Origin: DATKCA01 sp035544675
Lineage (GTDB): Bacteria > Acidobacteriota > Thermoanaerobaculia > Gp7-AA8
Direction of reading: 5' to 3'
NCBI GenBank assembly: GCA_035544675.1
Contig: DATKCA010000217.1
Coordinates: 1 to 63,811 of the forward strand
Length of the DNA: 63,811 nucleotides
Shown: positions 48,488-57,579 of the stretch, one piece after another
How the letters are laid out: every line of letters starts with the position of its first letter
Numbering within the stretch: position 1 is the stretch's first letter
Notes under the pieces: generated by a model
What the model was told of the DNA's origin: nothing
Databases searched by the model: none
The model's input: the letters and a program-made list of their open reading frames with translations, nothing else
Position numbers and translations under genes: made by a program

Positions 48488-50020
48488 ATGCTTCGCGGGC
48501 GGACCGGCAATCTCCTCATTGCAATCCTCGTTCTCTCGGCGCTGATCACGCCGTTTCACCGCGAGCTCTACGTAGGAGACGAAACCAAGTACGCGCAGGT
48601 TGTGCGCGAGATGCGCGAGGGCGCATTTTTCCTGCCCACGCTGCACGGCACGCCCTTCACGCACAAGCCGCCTCTGCATTTCTGGCTCATCGATCTGCTC
48701 ACGTATCCCCTCGGCGCCTATTCGGTCTGGCCGTACGTGCTCCCCTCGCTGCTGGCGTTCGTCTTTCTGCTCTTCCTGATGCGGCGGATCGGCGGTCCGC
48801 TGGCCGCGTTCGTCTGCGGCTCGTCGCTGATGATCTGGGGCTCGGCGCAGACCGCGCGGATGGATGTCGCGTTCACCGCCTTCCTGGTCCTGGCGGCGTG
48901 GAAGATCCGCGTGTTTCTCGAGAAGGAGGATCGCGGCGCGCTCTTTCTGGCCGGTGTGGCAGTCGGCATGGCCACGCTCATCAAAGGGCCGATGGCCCCG
49001 GTGATCGCGATCGCGCTCCTGCTGTTCGAGAGGATCCGCCGCAAGCGTCTGCCGCGCGCGAGCTACCTTCCCGCGCTCGGCGCCGCCGCGATCATTCCGC
49101 TGCTCTGGTTCGTCCCGGCCATGTTGATGGGCGGCAACGACTATGCGCGCGAAGTCATCGTGAAGCAGACGGCCGGGCGCGCTGTCGGATCGTGGGTTCA
49201 CAAGGCGGCGCCGTGGTTCTACGTGACGCACGCGCCGGCCGATCTCTTTCCGTGGTTCTTCCTGGCGGTGGTCGCGCTAGTCGCGGTCTACCGCCGGCGC
49301 GACGAAGACGCGAAGTTCTACGTCAGCTGGATTCTGGCCGTGTTCGTCCCTTACACGCTGATCAGCAGCAAGCTGGACGTCTACATGATGACGCTGATCC
49401 CGCCGGTGGCGTTTCTCATCGCGCGCGTCGTGGGCTCCGAGACGCGCGACGCGTTCGCGAAGTGGTCGTGGCGCGCCAACGTCCTCACCATCGGCATTCT
49501 CCTCGGCATCGGCGCGGCCGGTCTCTTCCTGGCACCGCAACTGGTTCGCGCACCCGACGCGGAGCTGCTCTCCTCGCCGCCCGTGCGGACCCTGTTCCTC
49601 GTCATCATCGCGGCGGCGGTCCTGGCATTGGTGACGGCGATCCGCGTGCGCACGCCGGTGGCGTCGACGCTGGCGGCCGGCGCTGTGCCGCTGATCGCGC
49701 TGATGTACGTGGCTATCGCGCTCGTGCCGGTCGCCAACGAGATCGCGTCGACACGGCCGCTCGTTCACGCCATCGAGCGGCAGAACGTGCCGGCTCAGTC
49801 GGTCTCGCTGTATTTCACGCCGCACCTCTGGACGCGCGCGATGCCGCGCCAGCTCGAGCGCGTGCACTACATGGTCGATGCCGCAGTGCCGGCCGCGCCT
49901 CCCGCCGTCATCGTCACCAGACGCGACCGCGCGGACGACATCGGCGATCAGCTGGGCGTCTATCGCAAGGTCGACGAGTTCCGCATGATCGGGAAGTGGT
50001 TCGATGTCTACCGGCGATGA
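48488..50020 (+). CDS. ArnT-like glycosyltransferase (PMT_2 / GT83 type)
   Basis: A 510-residue polytopic protein (about 11 TMs). Near residue 22 is HRELYVGDETKYAQVVREM, the first-loop D-E motif of ArnT/PMT-type C-fold transferases that use polyprenyl-phosphate sugars, followed by THKPPLHFWLIDL and KGPMAPVIAIALLLFERI. It may decorate lipid A or another envelope glycan. ATG 48488 has no ribosome-binding site and follows TACAAT by 8 nt. It overlaps the PAP2 gene by 17 nt, which fits polyprenyl-phosphate recycling. Confidence 0.9.
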   Translation: MLRGRTGNLLIAILVLSALITPFHRELYVGDETKYAQVVREMREGAFFLPTLHGTPFTHKPPLHFWLIDLLTYPLGAYSVWPYVLPSLLAFVFLLFLMRRIGGPLAAFVCGSSLMIWGSAQTARMDVAFTAFLVLAAWKIRVFLEKEDRGALFLAGVAVGMATLIKGPMAPVIAIALLLFERIRRKRLPRASYLPALGAAAIIPLLWFVPAMLMGGNDYAREVIVKQTAGRAVGSWVHKAAPWFYVTHAPADLFPWFFLAVVALVAVYRRRDEDAKFYVSWILAVFVPYTLISSKLDVYMMTLIPPVAFLIARVVGSETRDAFAKWSWRANVLTIGILLGIGAAGLFLAPQLVRAPDAELLSSPPVRTLFLVIIAAAVLALVTAIRVRTPVASTLAAGAVPLIALMYVAIALVPVANEIASTRPLVHAIERQNVPAQSVSLYFTPHLWTRAMPRQLERVHYMVDAAVPAAPPAVIVTRRDRADDIGDQLGVYRKVDEFRMIGKWFDVYRR

Positions 50021-50903
50021 CCTGAGGAAGAGCCGTCTGGCCGCCGCGGGCTTCATCGCCCTGCTGGCGCTGTCGGTGTTCTGGCCGTCGCCGGTCGTCT
50101 CCAGCAACCGGCTCTGGATCAACTGGCCGCTCGACGTGGACGAGCTTTCGTTCCTGGGACGGGAGGCCCCGTCGTGGGACGTCGTCTACTGGTGCCTGGC
50201 GGGCATCTTCACGTTGATCGTGCTGCAGACCGGTCATCCCTTCCGCCTCGAGCCGCTGCGGAGATTCCGAGCGATGAGGCCGGCGCTGCCGCGGCGGTTC
50301 GGAGTGGCCGCGGGCGGAGCGGTGGTGATCATCGCGGTGGTGTGGCTCGTGGCGGATGCGCCGCTCATCGCCGCGGCGGAGACGATCCGGTATGACGCGA
50401 CCGAGTCGATCATCCGGATCGTGAACCGGTTCGGCGGGGGGATGAATCCGGCGATGATCGTCCTGTTTTTTCTGATCGCCGGGATCGTGTACCGGCGGGA
50501 GGCATGGGTGAGCTACGCCGTGATGATGGCGGTGGCCGGGTTGGGTGCCGGCCTCATCGCGCACGTGATCAAGCTGACCGCCGGCAGGACGCGGCCGGAG
50601 TTGTGGCTCGGACCGTTCCACCTGGCGCACGGCAGTGCGAACTCGTTTCCGAGCGGCCACACCGTGGGGGCATTCGCTCTGGCCGGTGTGCTGCTCTTCG
50701 CCTCGCGCAGCGTGCCGCTGCGCGTCGTGGCGATGCTGCTGGCGTGCGCGGTCGGCCTGTCCAGGATCGTGGCCTTCCGGCATTGGCCGTCGGACGTCGT
50801 CGCCTCGGCGGCCATCGGCCTGCTCGTCGCCTACGCGTCGACCTCAGCGAAATTCACCGAGACCAGCCGCGAGCAGCCTGCTTCCTCCATCGTCACGCCG
50901 TAG
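50004..50903 (+). CDS. PAP2-family phosphatase
   Basis: 299 residues, five to six TMs. The three PAP2 motifs are intact: KLTAGRTRP (KxxxxxxRP), PSGHT and SRIVAFRHWPSDV (SRxxxxxHxxxD). A lipid or undecaprenyl-pyrophosphate phosphatase role is likely, in keeping with the ArnT-like neighbour. The ATG lies inside the previous gene (17-nt overlap). The last 73 bp overlap smc in antisense, so its C-terminal 24 residues are encoded opposite the SMC C-terminus. Confidence 0.93.
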   Translation: MSTGDDLRKSRLAAAGFIALLALSVFWPSPVVSSNRLWINWPLDVDELSFLGREAPSWDVVYWCLAGIFTLIVLQTGHPFRLEPLRRFRAMRPALPRRFGVAAGGAVVIIAVVWLVADAPLIAAAETIRYDATESIIRIVNRFGGGMNPAMIVLFFLIAGIVYRREAWVSYAVMMAVAGLGAGLIAHVIKLTAGRTRPELWLGPFHLAHGSANSFPSGHTVGAFALAGVLLFASRSVPLRVVAMLLACAVGLSRIVAFRHWPSDVVASAAIGLLVAYASTSAKFTETSREQPASSIVTP

Positions 50904-53900
50904 AGGGCGTCGGCCGCTTCCATCGTCCGCCGCGAGTGCGTGATGATGATGAACTGGGTGTCGCGCGCCATGTCGCGCACCAGGCGCACGAAGCGCTCGT
51001 TGTTGATCTCGTCCAGCGGCGCGTCGACCTCGTCCAGGATGCAGAAGGGCGAAGGCTTGTAGCGGAAGATCGCGAACAGGAGAGCCAGCGCGGTGAGTGC
51101 CCGCTCGCCGCCCGACAAGAGGGCGATGGACTGGTTCTTCTTCCCCGGCGGCTGCGCCACGAGCTCGATGCCGCTCTCCAGGACGTCCTCTTCATCGAGC
51201 AACTGCATGCGAGCCGTTCCTCCGCCGAAGAGGGTGGCGAAGATCTGGGCGAAGGACTCGTTGACGACGTTGAATGCGTCGCGGAACAGCTCGCGTGACG
51301 TGAGGTTGATCTTGCGGATCGTGGAGCGCAGCGACTCGATGGCCTGCACCAGGTCGTCGCGCTGCGTCCGCAGGAACGACTCCCGCCCCTCCAGCTCCTG
51401 ATGTTCCTCGATGGCCAGCACGTTCACCGGCCCGATCTTCTCGAGCTGATCGGTCAACCTGTTCACTTCGGACTCGAGGTTGAATCGCGCCTCGTCGTCC
51501 GCGGGCGGCTCGATCTCGGCCAGCGCGTCCACCCCGGCGTGAAGGTCCATCGAGATCTGTTCGCGCAGCAGTTCGAAGCCGGACCGGGCGCGATCGAGAC
51601 GGCGCTCCGATTCGAAGAGCCCGTTCTTGGCCGTGTTCCAGAGCTCGCGCGAGCTGACGGCGCGCGCCTCCAGCTCCTGAAGCCGCGCGGCGAGATCGGC
51701 GACCTCCGCCTCCACGGCCACCCTGACTTCGGAGAGGTCGTGAAGCTTCGTCAACGAAGCGTCGAGCTGTGTGCGCGCGTTCTCGACCGCCACCTCCGTG
51801 TCCGACTGCTTCTTCTGCAGCGATGCCACCTCCTGCTGCAGGTTCGTGGCGCGCGAGGCCAGCGAGATCACGATGCGCGAGAGGTTCTCGTGCTCCCGCT
51901 GGATGGCGTTGACGTTGCCCGTGGCGGTTTCCACGTCGACGCGGGCCTTCGATGCGACCTGAGTGATCTCTTCGAATGCCGCGCGCAGTTCGGACAGGCT
52001 CGTCTCGTGGGTGCGGATGCCTTCCTGTGTGTCGACCTCGAGCTGCTGCAGCGCGCTCAGCTCCTCGATGGCCGCCGTCCGGCGAGTGAGCAGACCGTCC
52101 TTCTCGTCGATGTAAAGCGACTGCTCTTCGGTGGCCACAGCGAAGTCGTGCTGGAATCGCCGCAGCTCGACGGTGGCCCGCTCGCGCTCCGCGCGCCGGT
52201 CGCGCAGATCCTGCTCTGCCTGGCGGGCGCGCTCCTCCCCGAGGATCCGTGCGTCGTCCGCAGCGCGCAGATCTTCCTCGAGCGAGTGCAGATCGGCGGC
52301 GATTCCGGTGGCGCGCACTTCTTCGGTGCCCAGCAGGGATTCGAGGTCGCTGAGCTGGCGTTTGAGGGAGAAGACGCCCGGAATGGCGTTCTCGCTCTTG
52401 CCACCGATGACCAGTGGACCGCGAACGATGTCGCCGTCGAGCGTGACGAACGTGGCGCCCGGCCGCTCTTTCGAGCGCTCCAGCGCCTGGCGCAGGTCGC
52501 CAACGATGTAAGCCTCCGGGATGGCGTCGCGGATCGCGTCCGCCGTCCGGCCGTCGCCGATGACGGAGTAGGCCGCGTCGCCGCGGCGCGTGCCTGCGCC
52601 GGCGGACGCGTAGTCCAGTGTGATGAATGCGCCCCGTCCGGCTCCGCGCTCGCGAAGCCGCCCGATCGCCTCCAGCGCGATGTCGCTGCTGTCGACGACG
52701 ACCGCCTTCGACACCTCGCGCAGCAGCGTGTCGAGCGCGGCCTCGAACCCTTCCGCGGCGCGAACGGTCTCGGCCGCCGCGGTCGCATCGGGGATCAGTT
52801 CGAGGATGGCGCGGCGCACGTCCTCGTCCTGTGACTCGAGCGAGGTGAGGAGCGTTCGGAGGGAGTCGATGCGATACGTAGCCTGCGACACTCGGTCGCG
52901 CGTGCTCGCCAGTGTGTCGCGCAGCGTGTCGCGTCTCGATGTCAGCTCGTCGCGCAGGCTGCCCGTGTCACGCGCCACGTGCTGCGCCTCCACCAGAGCC
53001 CCCTCGGCCTCCGCCACGCGCTGCTCGTGCTCCTTGCTGAGCGCGAGAGCCCCGTCCCGGCTCTCCGCCGCCCGGCGCGCGCTCTCGGTCAGCTTGGTGA
53101 GGTAGAACTCGCACTTCTCCACGGCGATCTCGATCTGATGGACCTGATTCCGCGACTCGGAGATGCGCGCGATCGTCCGCATGAGCGACTCGCGTGAGTC
53201 CGTCAGCGCTTTCTCGTGCTGGCGGACTTCGTCGGAACGCTCCTGCCGGTCGCGCTCGAACTGATCGGCGACGTCGCGGAGCCGGTTGCGCTCCGCGCGT
53301 GCGGCGTCGAGCGCGGCGCTCTTCTCGTCGAGCAGTGCCTGTTGCTCGGCACCCTCCCCTTCCAGCGACACGATCTGGGAGCGGCCGCTCTCGATGCGCT
53401 GCAGAAGGTCCGACAGATTCGTCTCCGACTGCTGCAGAAACGACCGGAGCCTTTCCACGTCGGCGGTGAGGCCGGCCATCTCCTCGCGAACGGCCGATGC
53501 GCGCGAGCCTTTGACGCTGTGACTCGTGCGTGTTTCGGCGAGCTCCGCCTCGTCACTGGCCAGCTGCGCGGCCAGCTCGCTCTCGCTCGCCTGCGCGTCG
53601 CCGACAGCCCCTTCCGCGGTGGCGCGCTCGGCCTCCGAGGCGACGATACGCCCCCTGTACAGCGCGCGCTTCGCGGTCGACAGCTCGTCGGAGAGCTCGC
53701 GATGGCGCCGCGCCTTCCCGGCCTGGCGCTTCAGGGAGTTCAGGTTCCGCGTCACCTCGGAGAGCGTGTCATCGATCCGCAGCAGGTTCTGCTGCGTCTC
53801 CTCCAGCTTCAGCTCCGCCGCCCGCCGCTTCGTCTTGTACTTCGTGATGCCGGCTGCTTCCTCGATCAGCCGGCGCCGGTCCTGCGGCTTGTTGGACAGG

Positions 53901-54349
53901 ATCAGGTCGATCTTCCCCTGCTCCATCACCGAGTAGTTGCGGATGCCCAGCCCCGTGTCCATGAGCACGTCGGAGATGTCCTTCATGCGCACCCGCTTGC
54001 CGTTCAGCCGGAACTCCGACTCGCCGGTGCGGAACACCCGCCGGTTCAGTGTGATCAGCCCGTCGTCGGCAGCCGGGTGCCCGTTCTGCGCGCGGAGCGT
54101 CAGCGTGACTTCCCCCATGCTCAGAGCCCGGCGGCGTGCCGAGCCCTGAAAGATGACGTCGTCCATCGTCTCGCCGCGGATGTGCGTGGCGCGGTTCTCA
54201 CCCAGGACCCAGATGATGGCGTCGCAGATGTTGGACTTCCCGCATCCGTTCGGGCCGACGACGGCGGTCATGGCTGCGGGAAAGGTCAGGTGGGCGGGGT
54301 CGTAGAAGGATTTGAAGCCTGATATTTCGAGCTTTTCGAGTCGGAGCAT
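50831..54349 (-). CDS. smc: Chromosome segregation protein SMC
   Basis: A 1172-residue SMC ATPase. Walker A VGPNGCGKSN (31-40), long coiled-coil arms (about 165-500 and 660-1010), a hinge (about 500-650, containing AFITLDYASAGAG and VVIGDGRTADAI-like segments), the signature LSGGERALTALALLFAIF and Walker B CILDEVDAPLDE near the C-terminus. It works with ScpA/ScpB (not here) in chromosome organisation. ATG 54349 gives the canonical LRLEKLEISGFKSF start. Its end overlaps the PAP2 gene by 73 bp. Confidence 0.98.
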   Translation of the reverse strand: MLRLEKLEISGFKSFYDPAHLTFPAAMTAVVGPNGCGKSNICDAIIWVLGENRATHIRGETMDDVIFQGSARRRALSMGEVTLTLRAQNGHPAADDGLITLNRRVFRTGESEFRLNGKRVRMKDISDVLMDTGLGIRNYSVMEQGKIDLILSNKPQDRRRLIEEAAGITKYKTKRRAAELKLEETQQNLLRIDDTLSEVTRNLNSLKRQAGKARRHRELSDELSTAKRALYRGRIVASEAERATAEGAVGDAQASESELAAQLASDEAELAETRTSHSVKGSRASAVREEMAGLTADVERLRSFLQQSETNLSDLLQRIESGRSQIVSLEGEGAEQQALLDEKSAALDAARAERNRLRDVADQFERDRQERSDEVRQHEKALTDSRESLMRTIARISESRNQVHQIEIAVEKCEFYLTKLTESARRAAESRDGALALSKEHEQRVAEAEGALVEAQHVARDTGSLRDELTSRRDTLRDTLASTRDRVSQATYRIDSLRTLLTSLESQDEDVRRAILELIPDATAAAETVRAAEGFEAALDTLLREVSKAVVVDSSDIALEAIGRLRERGAGRGAFITLDYASAGAGTRRGDAAYSVIGDGRTADAIRDAIPEAYIVGDLRQALERSKERPGATFVTLDGDIVRGPLVIGGKSENAIPGVFSLKRQLSDLESLLGTEEVRATGIAADLHSLEEDLRAADDARILGEERARQAEQDLRDRRAERERATVELRRFQHDFAVATEEQSLYIDEKDGLLTRRTAAIEELSALQQLEVDTQEGIRTHETSLSELRAAFEEITQVASKARVDVETATGNVNAIQREHENLSRIVISLASRATNLQQEVASLQKKQSDTEVAVENARTQLDASLTKLHDLSEVRVAVEAEVADLAARLQELEARAVSSRELWNTAKNGLFESERRLDRARSGFELLREQISMDLHAGVDALAEIEPPADDEARFNLESEVNRLTDQLEKIGPVNVLAIEEHQELEGRESFLRTQRDDLVQAIESLRSTIRKINLTSRELFRDAFNVVNESFAQIFATLFGGGTARMQLLDEEDVLESGIELVAQPPGKKNQSIALLSGGERALTALALLFAIFRYKPSPFCILDEVDAPLDEINNERFVRLVRDMARDTQFIIITHSRRTMEAADALYGVTMEEAGCSRLVSVNFAEVDA

Positions 54350-54388
54350 GTTCTAGTTTGGCGGAGACTAGTGTAGGCGGAGACTAGC

Positions 54389-54546
54389 ATGGGGTCAGGT
54401 CTTTCCTTTTTCCTTTTGCTACAGACCGTGGAGTGTCCCGAGAGAGAATGGACCGAACGGCCACATCCTCCTGGCCGACAGCGACGCAATTCCTCCCTTG
54501 AGGTCTACACATCGTAGGAAAAGACAAAAGGCAAGACCTGACCCCA
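54389..54546. mobile_element. MITE-like remnant with about 31-bp imperfect terminal inverted repeats
   Basis: Left end ATGGGGTCAGGTCTT... (54389-54419) and right end (54516-54546, inverted) match at about 27 of 31 positions and enclose 96 bp with no ORF. The GGGGTCAGGTCTT end sequence is one I associate with non-autonomous elements mobilised by IS200/REP-type (Y1) transposases; that is recollection, not a search. The interior is less GC-rich than the flanks. The right end abuts, and supplies the first codons before, the serine hydrolase. Confidence 0.75.
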
Positions 54547-54567
54547 TTCCTGCAGCACGAGATCGAG

Positions 54568-55548
54568 GTGGGAAGCTTTCCCTCGGCTTCCTTTGCTGTC
54601 GGCTCGGTGCGAGGCATCGAGGAACAGGGGGCTCTCGGTTCCGCGGTGGCGGTGCCGTTGCGGCTGCCGGCGACTCCTTCCACGCTTTACGACTGCGCCT
54701 CGATCACCAAGCCGCTGATCACCGGCACGCTGATCATGCAGGCCGTGGCCGAGGGGAAGGTGCGGCTCGACGATGCGTTCGAGGGGATTCCGCTCCGCCA
54801 GCTGCTCACGCACACGTCCGGTCTCAAGGCGTGGCTCCCTCTCTACGCGATGGGCGACTCCCTGACCGCCATCCGCGAGCACGGCCGCGAGAGCGAGCCC
54901 GGAACGCGTGTCATCTACTCGGACCTCAACTTCGTGCTGCTCTACCTTCTCGCCGAGCGCGTCTTCGGCGACTACGTGCGCGCCGCGGAGGAGCGGATCT
55001 TCCAGCGCCTGGCGCTGCGGGACACGCTTTTCCGGCCCGGGCCGCAGTGGAAGCCGCGCATCGCGGCGACGGAGTGGTCGCAGCGCTGGGAGATGACGAT
55101 GTGCGCGGATCGCAACGTGGAGTTTTCAGGATTCCGCCGCGGCCTCATCTGGGGCGAGACGCACGACGGCAACTCGCACCACCACGGCGGGACGGCTGGG
55201 AATGCAGGATTGTTCTCCACGGCGGCTGATGTCCTCCACATTGCCAGAGGCTGGCTGGACGGCACGCTGGTCCCGCGCGGACTGTTCGAGGAGGCCACTC
55301 GCAACTACACGGCGGGAATGGAGGAGAACCGCGGCCTGGGCTGGCAGCTGTCCGCGCGCGGTCATGCGGCCACCGGCGTTCTCTCCGAGCGCGCATTCGG
55401 CCACACCGGCTTCACCGGCACGTCGGTGTGGATCGAGCCGGAGCGCGACCGCATCATGGTGCTGCTGACGAATCGCGTCCACCCATGCGCCACGAGCGTG
55501 GCCATGCAGAGGATCAGGGGCGAATTTCACCGGCTGGCCCTGATGTAG
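54568..55548 (+). CDS. Serine hydrolase (beta-lactamase/class C PBP-like), N-terminus disturbed
   Basis: 326 residues from GTG 54568. The catalytic motifs are intact: CASITKPL (S-x-x-K), YSDLN (Y-x-N) and GHTGFTG (HTG in place of KTG). Family members normally begin with a short helix ahead of G-x-F-P-x-A; here that helix (FLQHEIEVGSFPSASFAVG) is in frame upstream but reads straight into the right inverted repeat of the element at 54389-54546 with no ATG. The original start, and any signal peptide, seem to have been removed by insertion. Its last 35 bp overlap the next gene. Confidence 0.82.
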   Translation: MGSFPSASFAVGSVRGIEEQGALGSAVAVPLRLPATPSTLYDCASITKPLITGTLIMQAVAEGKVRLDDAFEGIPLRQLLTHTSGLKAWLPLYAMGDSLTAIREHGRESEPGTRVIYSDLNFVLLYLLAERVFGDYVRAAEERIFQRLALRDTLFRPGPQWKPRIAATEWSQRWEMTMCADRNVEFSGFRRGLIWGETHDGNSHHHGGTAGNAGLFSTAADVLHIARGWLDGTLVPRGLFEEATRNYTAGMEENRGLGWQLSARGHAATGVLSERAFGHTGFTGTSVWIEPERDRIMVLLTNRVHPCATSVAMQRIRGEFHRLALM

Positions 55549-56146
55549 GGGCCGGGACGCCGCGATCCCAGACGCTTTTCGGCGCCCACTTCGCGGCGAG
55601 CCATCGCAGCGTGGACGCTTTCTCCGTATCGCCGGCGGCCACGGATAGCTCGCCGAAGAGGTACAGCGTCTCGGCGAGCAGGGGATCGGGATCGGTGTAG
55701 TCGTCGTGGAAGCGCGTCTGCAGCAGCACGAGGTTGTCGTCGAAGAGGCGCAGCGCGTCCTCACGCTTTCCGTTCCGCAGATGGATGTACGCCAGCGCGA
55801 GAGCCTGGAACTCCTGGATCTGCGGGTGCGCCGCGATCGTTTCCTCCATGAGGCGCGTCGCTTCGTCCAGGTCGCGTCCGAGATGGGCGAGGGAGAGCGC
55901 GATGCCCTCCTTCGCAGCGGGGTCGTCCGATTTGCGATACGCGGCGATTGCGTCGTCAAAACGCCCGAGCAGCTTGAGCGCCTCGGCACGATCGATTTCG
56001 CGCTCGGCCACGCTGGCTGCCTCTTCGTATCGGTGCTGATGGATGAGCCGCTGCGCTTTCGAGGCGGGTTTCTGCGACAGCATGATTGCCAGCAGCACGC
56101 CGACCGTGACGACGAGGACCAGGGCGATGACTGCGGTGAGGCTCAT
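55514..56146 (-). CDS. Membrane-anchored TPR-like protein
   Basis: 210 residues. One N-terminal TM (about 4-23: AVIALVLVVTVGVLLAIML), then helical repeats (RYEEAASVAEREIDRAEALKLLGRFDDAIAAYRKSDDPAAKEGIALSLAHLGRDLDEATRLMEETIAAHP) of TPR type. No catalytic motif. Last gene of the six-gene minus-strand operon; its start directly follows the previous stop with no gap. The end overlaps the serine hydrolase by 35 bp. Confidence 0.8.
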   Translation of the reverse strand: MSLTAVIALVLVVTVGVLLAIMLSQKPASKAQRLIHQHRYEEAASVAEREIDRAEALKLLGRFDDAIAAYRKSDDPAAKEGIALSLAHLGRDLDEATRLMEETIAAHPQIQEFQALALAYIHLRNGKREDALRLFDDNLVLLQTRFHDDYTDPDPLLAETLYLFGELSVAAGDTEKASTLRWLAAKWAPKSVWDRGVPAPTSGPAGEIRP

Positions 56147-56686
56147 CTACTGCTGGCGCGGGGGAGCCGGCTGTGCGGGCGGCGGCGCGGCCTGCTGCGG
56201 CGGCTGCGCGGCCTGTTGCGCCGCCTGCTGCGCTGCGACGATCTCCGGCGGCGGTGCGGCGCCCGGCTCGACCAGGAAGGTGCGCATCGCCTGCGGCTGC
56301 CCGTCGTAAGCGAAGTCGAGCTTCGGCAACTCGAGCTTCGGCGTTTCTTCCTGACGGCCGCTGAGGTCGGCGACCTCGGTCAGCGGAATCGGCGGCGCCG
56401 CGGAAACCGCAGACGCATTGCGCGCGGTCACGAACTGGTGGAGAAGAGCGAGGATCAGGAACAGAACGATCGCGCTGATCGCGACGACGATTCCCTGCCT
56501 CTGCCTCGCGTACTCGAGGACGCTCTCCCCGGTGGTCATCTCCTTCGGCCGGAACACCTCCTGGAGCATGGCCTGGGTGTCGAGCTTCTGACCCGTGGAG
56601 GGGTCTGCGCCGCAGTACGGGCAGACCTTCGCAGCGGCATCGATGTTCCGGCCGCACGCGACGCATGAAGTGCTATTCGCGTCCAC
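56147..56686 (-). CDS. Zinc-ribbon, single-TM protein with Pro/Gln/Ala-rich tail
   Basis: 179 residues. N-terminal zinc ribbon (SCVACGRNIDAAAKVCPYCGADP: CxxC, 11 residues, CxxC), a cytoplasmic segment (about 30-65), one TM (about 66-86: IVVAISAIVLFLILALL), then an extracytoplasmic part ending in a tail almost purely Ala/Gln/Pro (about 150-179). The layout is the same as in the upstream gene, suggesting duplication of the zinc-ribbon/TM module. It overlaps that gene by 14 nt. Confidence 0.82.
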   Translation of the reverse strand: MDANSTSCVACGRNIDAAAKVCPYCGADPSTGQKLDTQAMLQEVFRPKEMTTGESVLEYARQRQGIVVAISAIVLFLILALLHQFVTARNASAVSAAPPIPLTEVADLSGRQEETPKLELPKLDFAYDGQPQAMRTFLVEPGAAPPPEIVAAQQAAQQAAQPPQQAAPPPAQPAPPRQQ

Positions 56687-57572
56687 GGAATGAAATGTCC
56701 ACGGTGAACGGCGCCTCGACCGGACGGCCGTTCTCGGTCGCCGGCTTGAATCTCCAGCGCTGAACCGTCGCGATCAGCTTCGCGGTCTGTCCGGGAATCC
56801 CCTCGCGGAGATGGACCGACTTGACCCGGCCGTCGGCACCAATGAGCAGCTCGAGCCGCGCCGTGGTGGTCTCTGACACGGTGATGTCGGGGAGCGGCTG
56901 ATACTGCGCAACCGGACGTGTGGTGATGAGGATCCGCGACCTTCCGGTCTCCTGAGGAACCTCGTCTTCCGCGCGGCCGGCGCCTGCAGAGACCTGAGAC
57001 GGTGGCGGCGCCGGCGCGGGCGCCGGTTTCGGAGCCTGGGCGTAGGCGCGTCCGGTGATCGAGCGCGGATCGACCAGGGCCTTGGTCTTTTTCTGCTCCG
57101 CGGTCGCGCGCGCGGCAAGCTGCGCGTATTCCACGCTCGATACTGCCGTGGCATCACTTCGCTGATACTCGTTCGGGACTCCCTCGGCCGGATCCGAGAC
57201 CGGCGCGCTCGTGATCGGAATGTCGAATCCTCCGTCGGTGACCGGCACGAGCGTGATGTCGGCGCGCGGCGACGGTGTCGCCGCCGGTCCTTCCTTCTTA
57301 CTCGTCACCGGCTCGGGAGCATTTTTGGGAGGATCGTTGCCGTGGACGAATGCTCCGATGGCGAACGACCCCACCAGAAGAAGGAGCACGCCGGCGGCCA
57401 GAGGGATCGGCTTGCGCCAGCTCTTGTCGGGGGGAGGGACATAGTCGGCGGCCGCGGACGGCTGTGGCGGCGGCACGGCGGCATCGTTCTGATCCCAGTT
57501 GCAGTAGGGACAGATGCGCGCGTATGCGTCGATGGCCCGCTCGCAGCGGAGGCAGCGTGTCTGCTCGGTCAT
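56673..57572 (-). CDS. Zinc-ribbon, single-TM protein with TonB-like C-terminal domain
   Basis: 299 residues. An N-terminal zinc ribbon (RCLRCERAIDAYARICPYCNWD), a Pro-rich linker, one TM (about 55-76: IPLAAGVLLLLVGSFAIGAF), a long periplasmic Pro/Ala-rich spacer, and a C-terminal TonB-like domain (about 220-299: ITVSETTTARLELLIGADGRVKSVHLREGIPGQTAKLIATVQRWRFKPATENGRPVEAPFTVDISF). Such domains contact outer-membrane proteins. No ExbB/ExbD is in the window. A cytosolic zinc ribbon joined to a TonB-like end is an uncommon combination to me. Confidence 0.85.
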   Translation of the reverse strand: MTEQTRCLRCERAIDAYARICPYCNWDQNDAAVPPPQPSAAADYVPPPDKSWRKPIPLAAGVLLLLVGSFAIGAFVHGNDPPKNAPEPVTSKKEGPAATPSPRADITLVPVTDGGFDIPITSAPVSDPAEGVPNEYQRSDATAVSSVEYAQLAARATAEQKKTKALVDPRSITGRAYAQAPKPAPAPAPPPSQVSAGAGRAEDEVPQETGRSRILITTRPVAQYQPLPDITVSETTTARLELLIGADGRVKSVHLREGIPGQTAKLIATVQRWRFKPATENGRPVEAPFTVDISFRGRE

Positions 57573-57579
57573 TGTCCCT

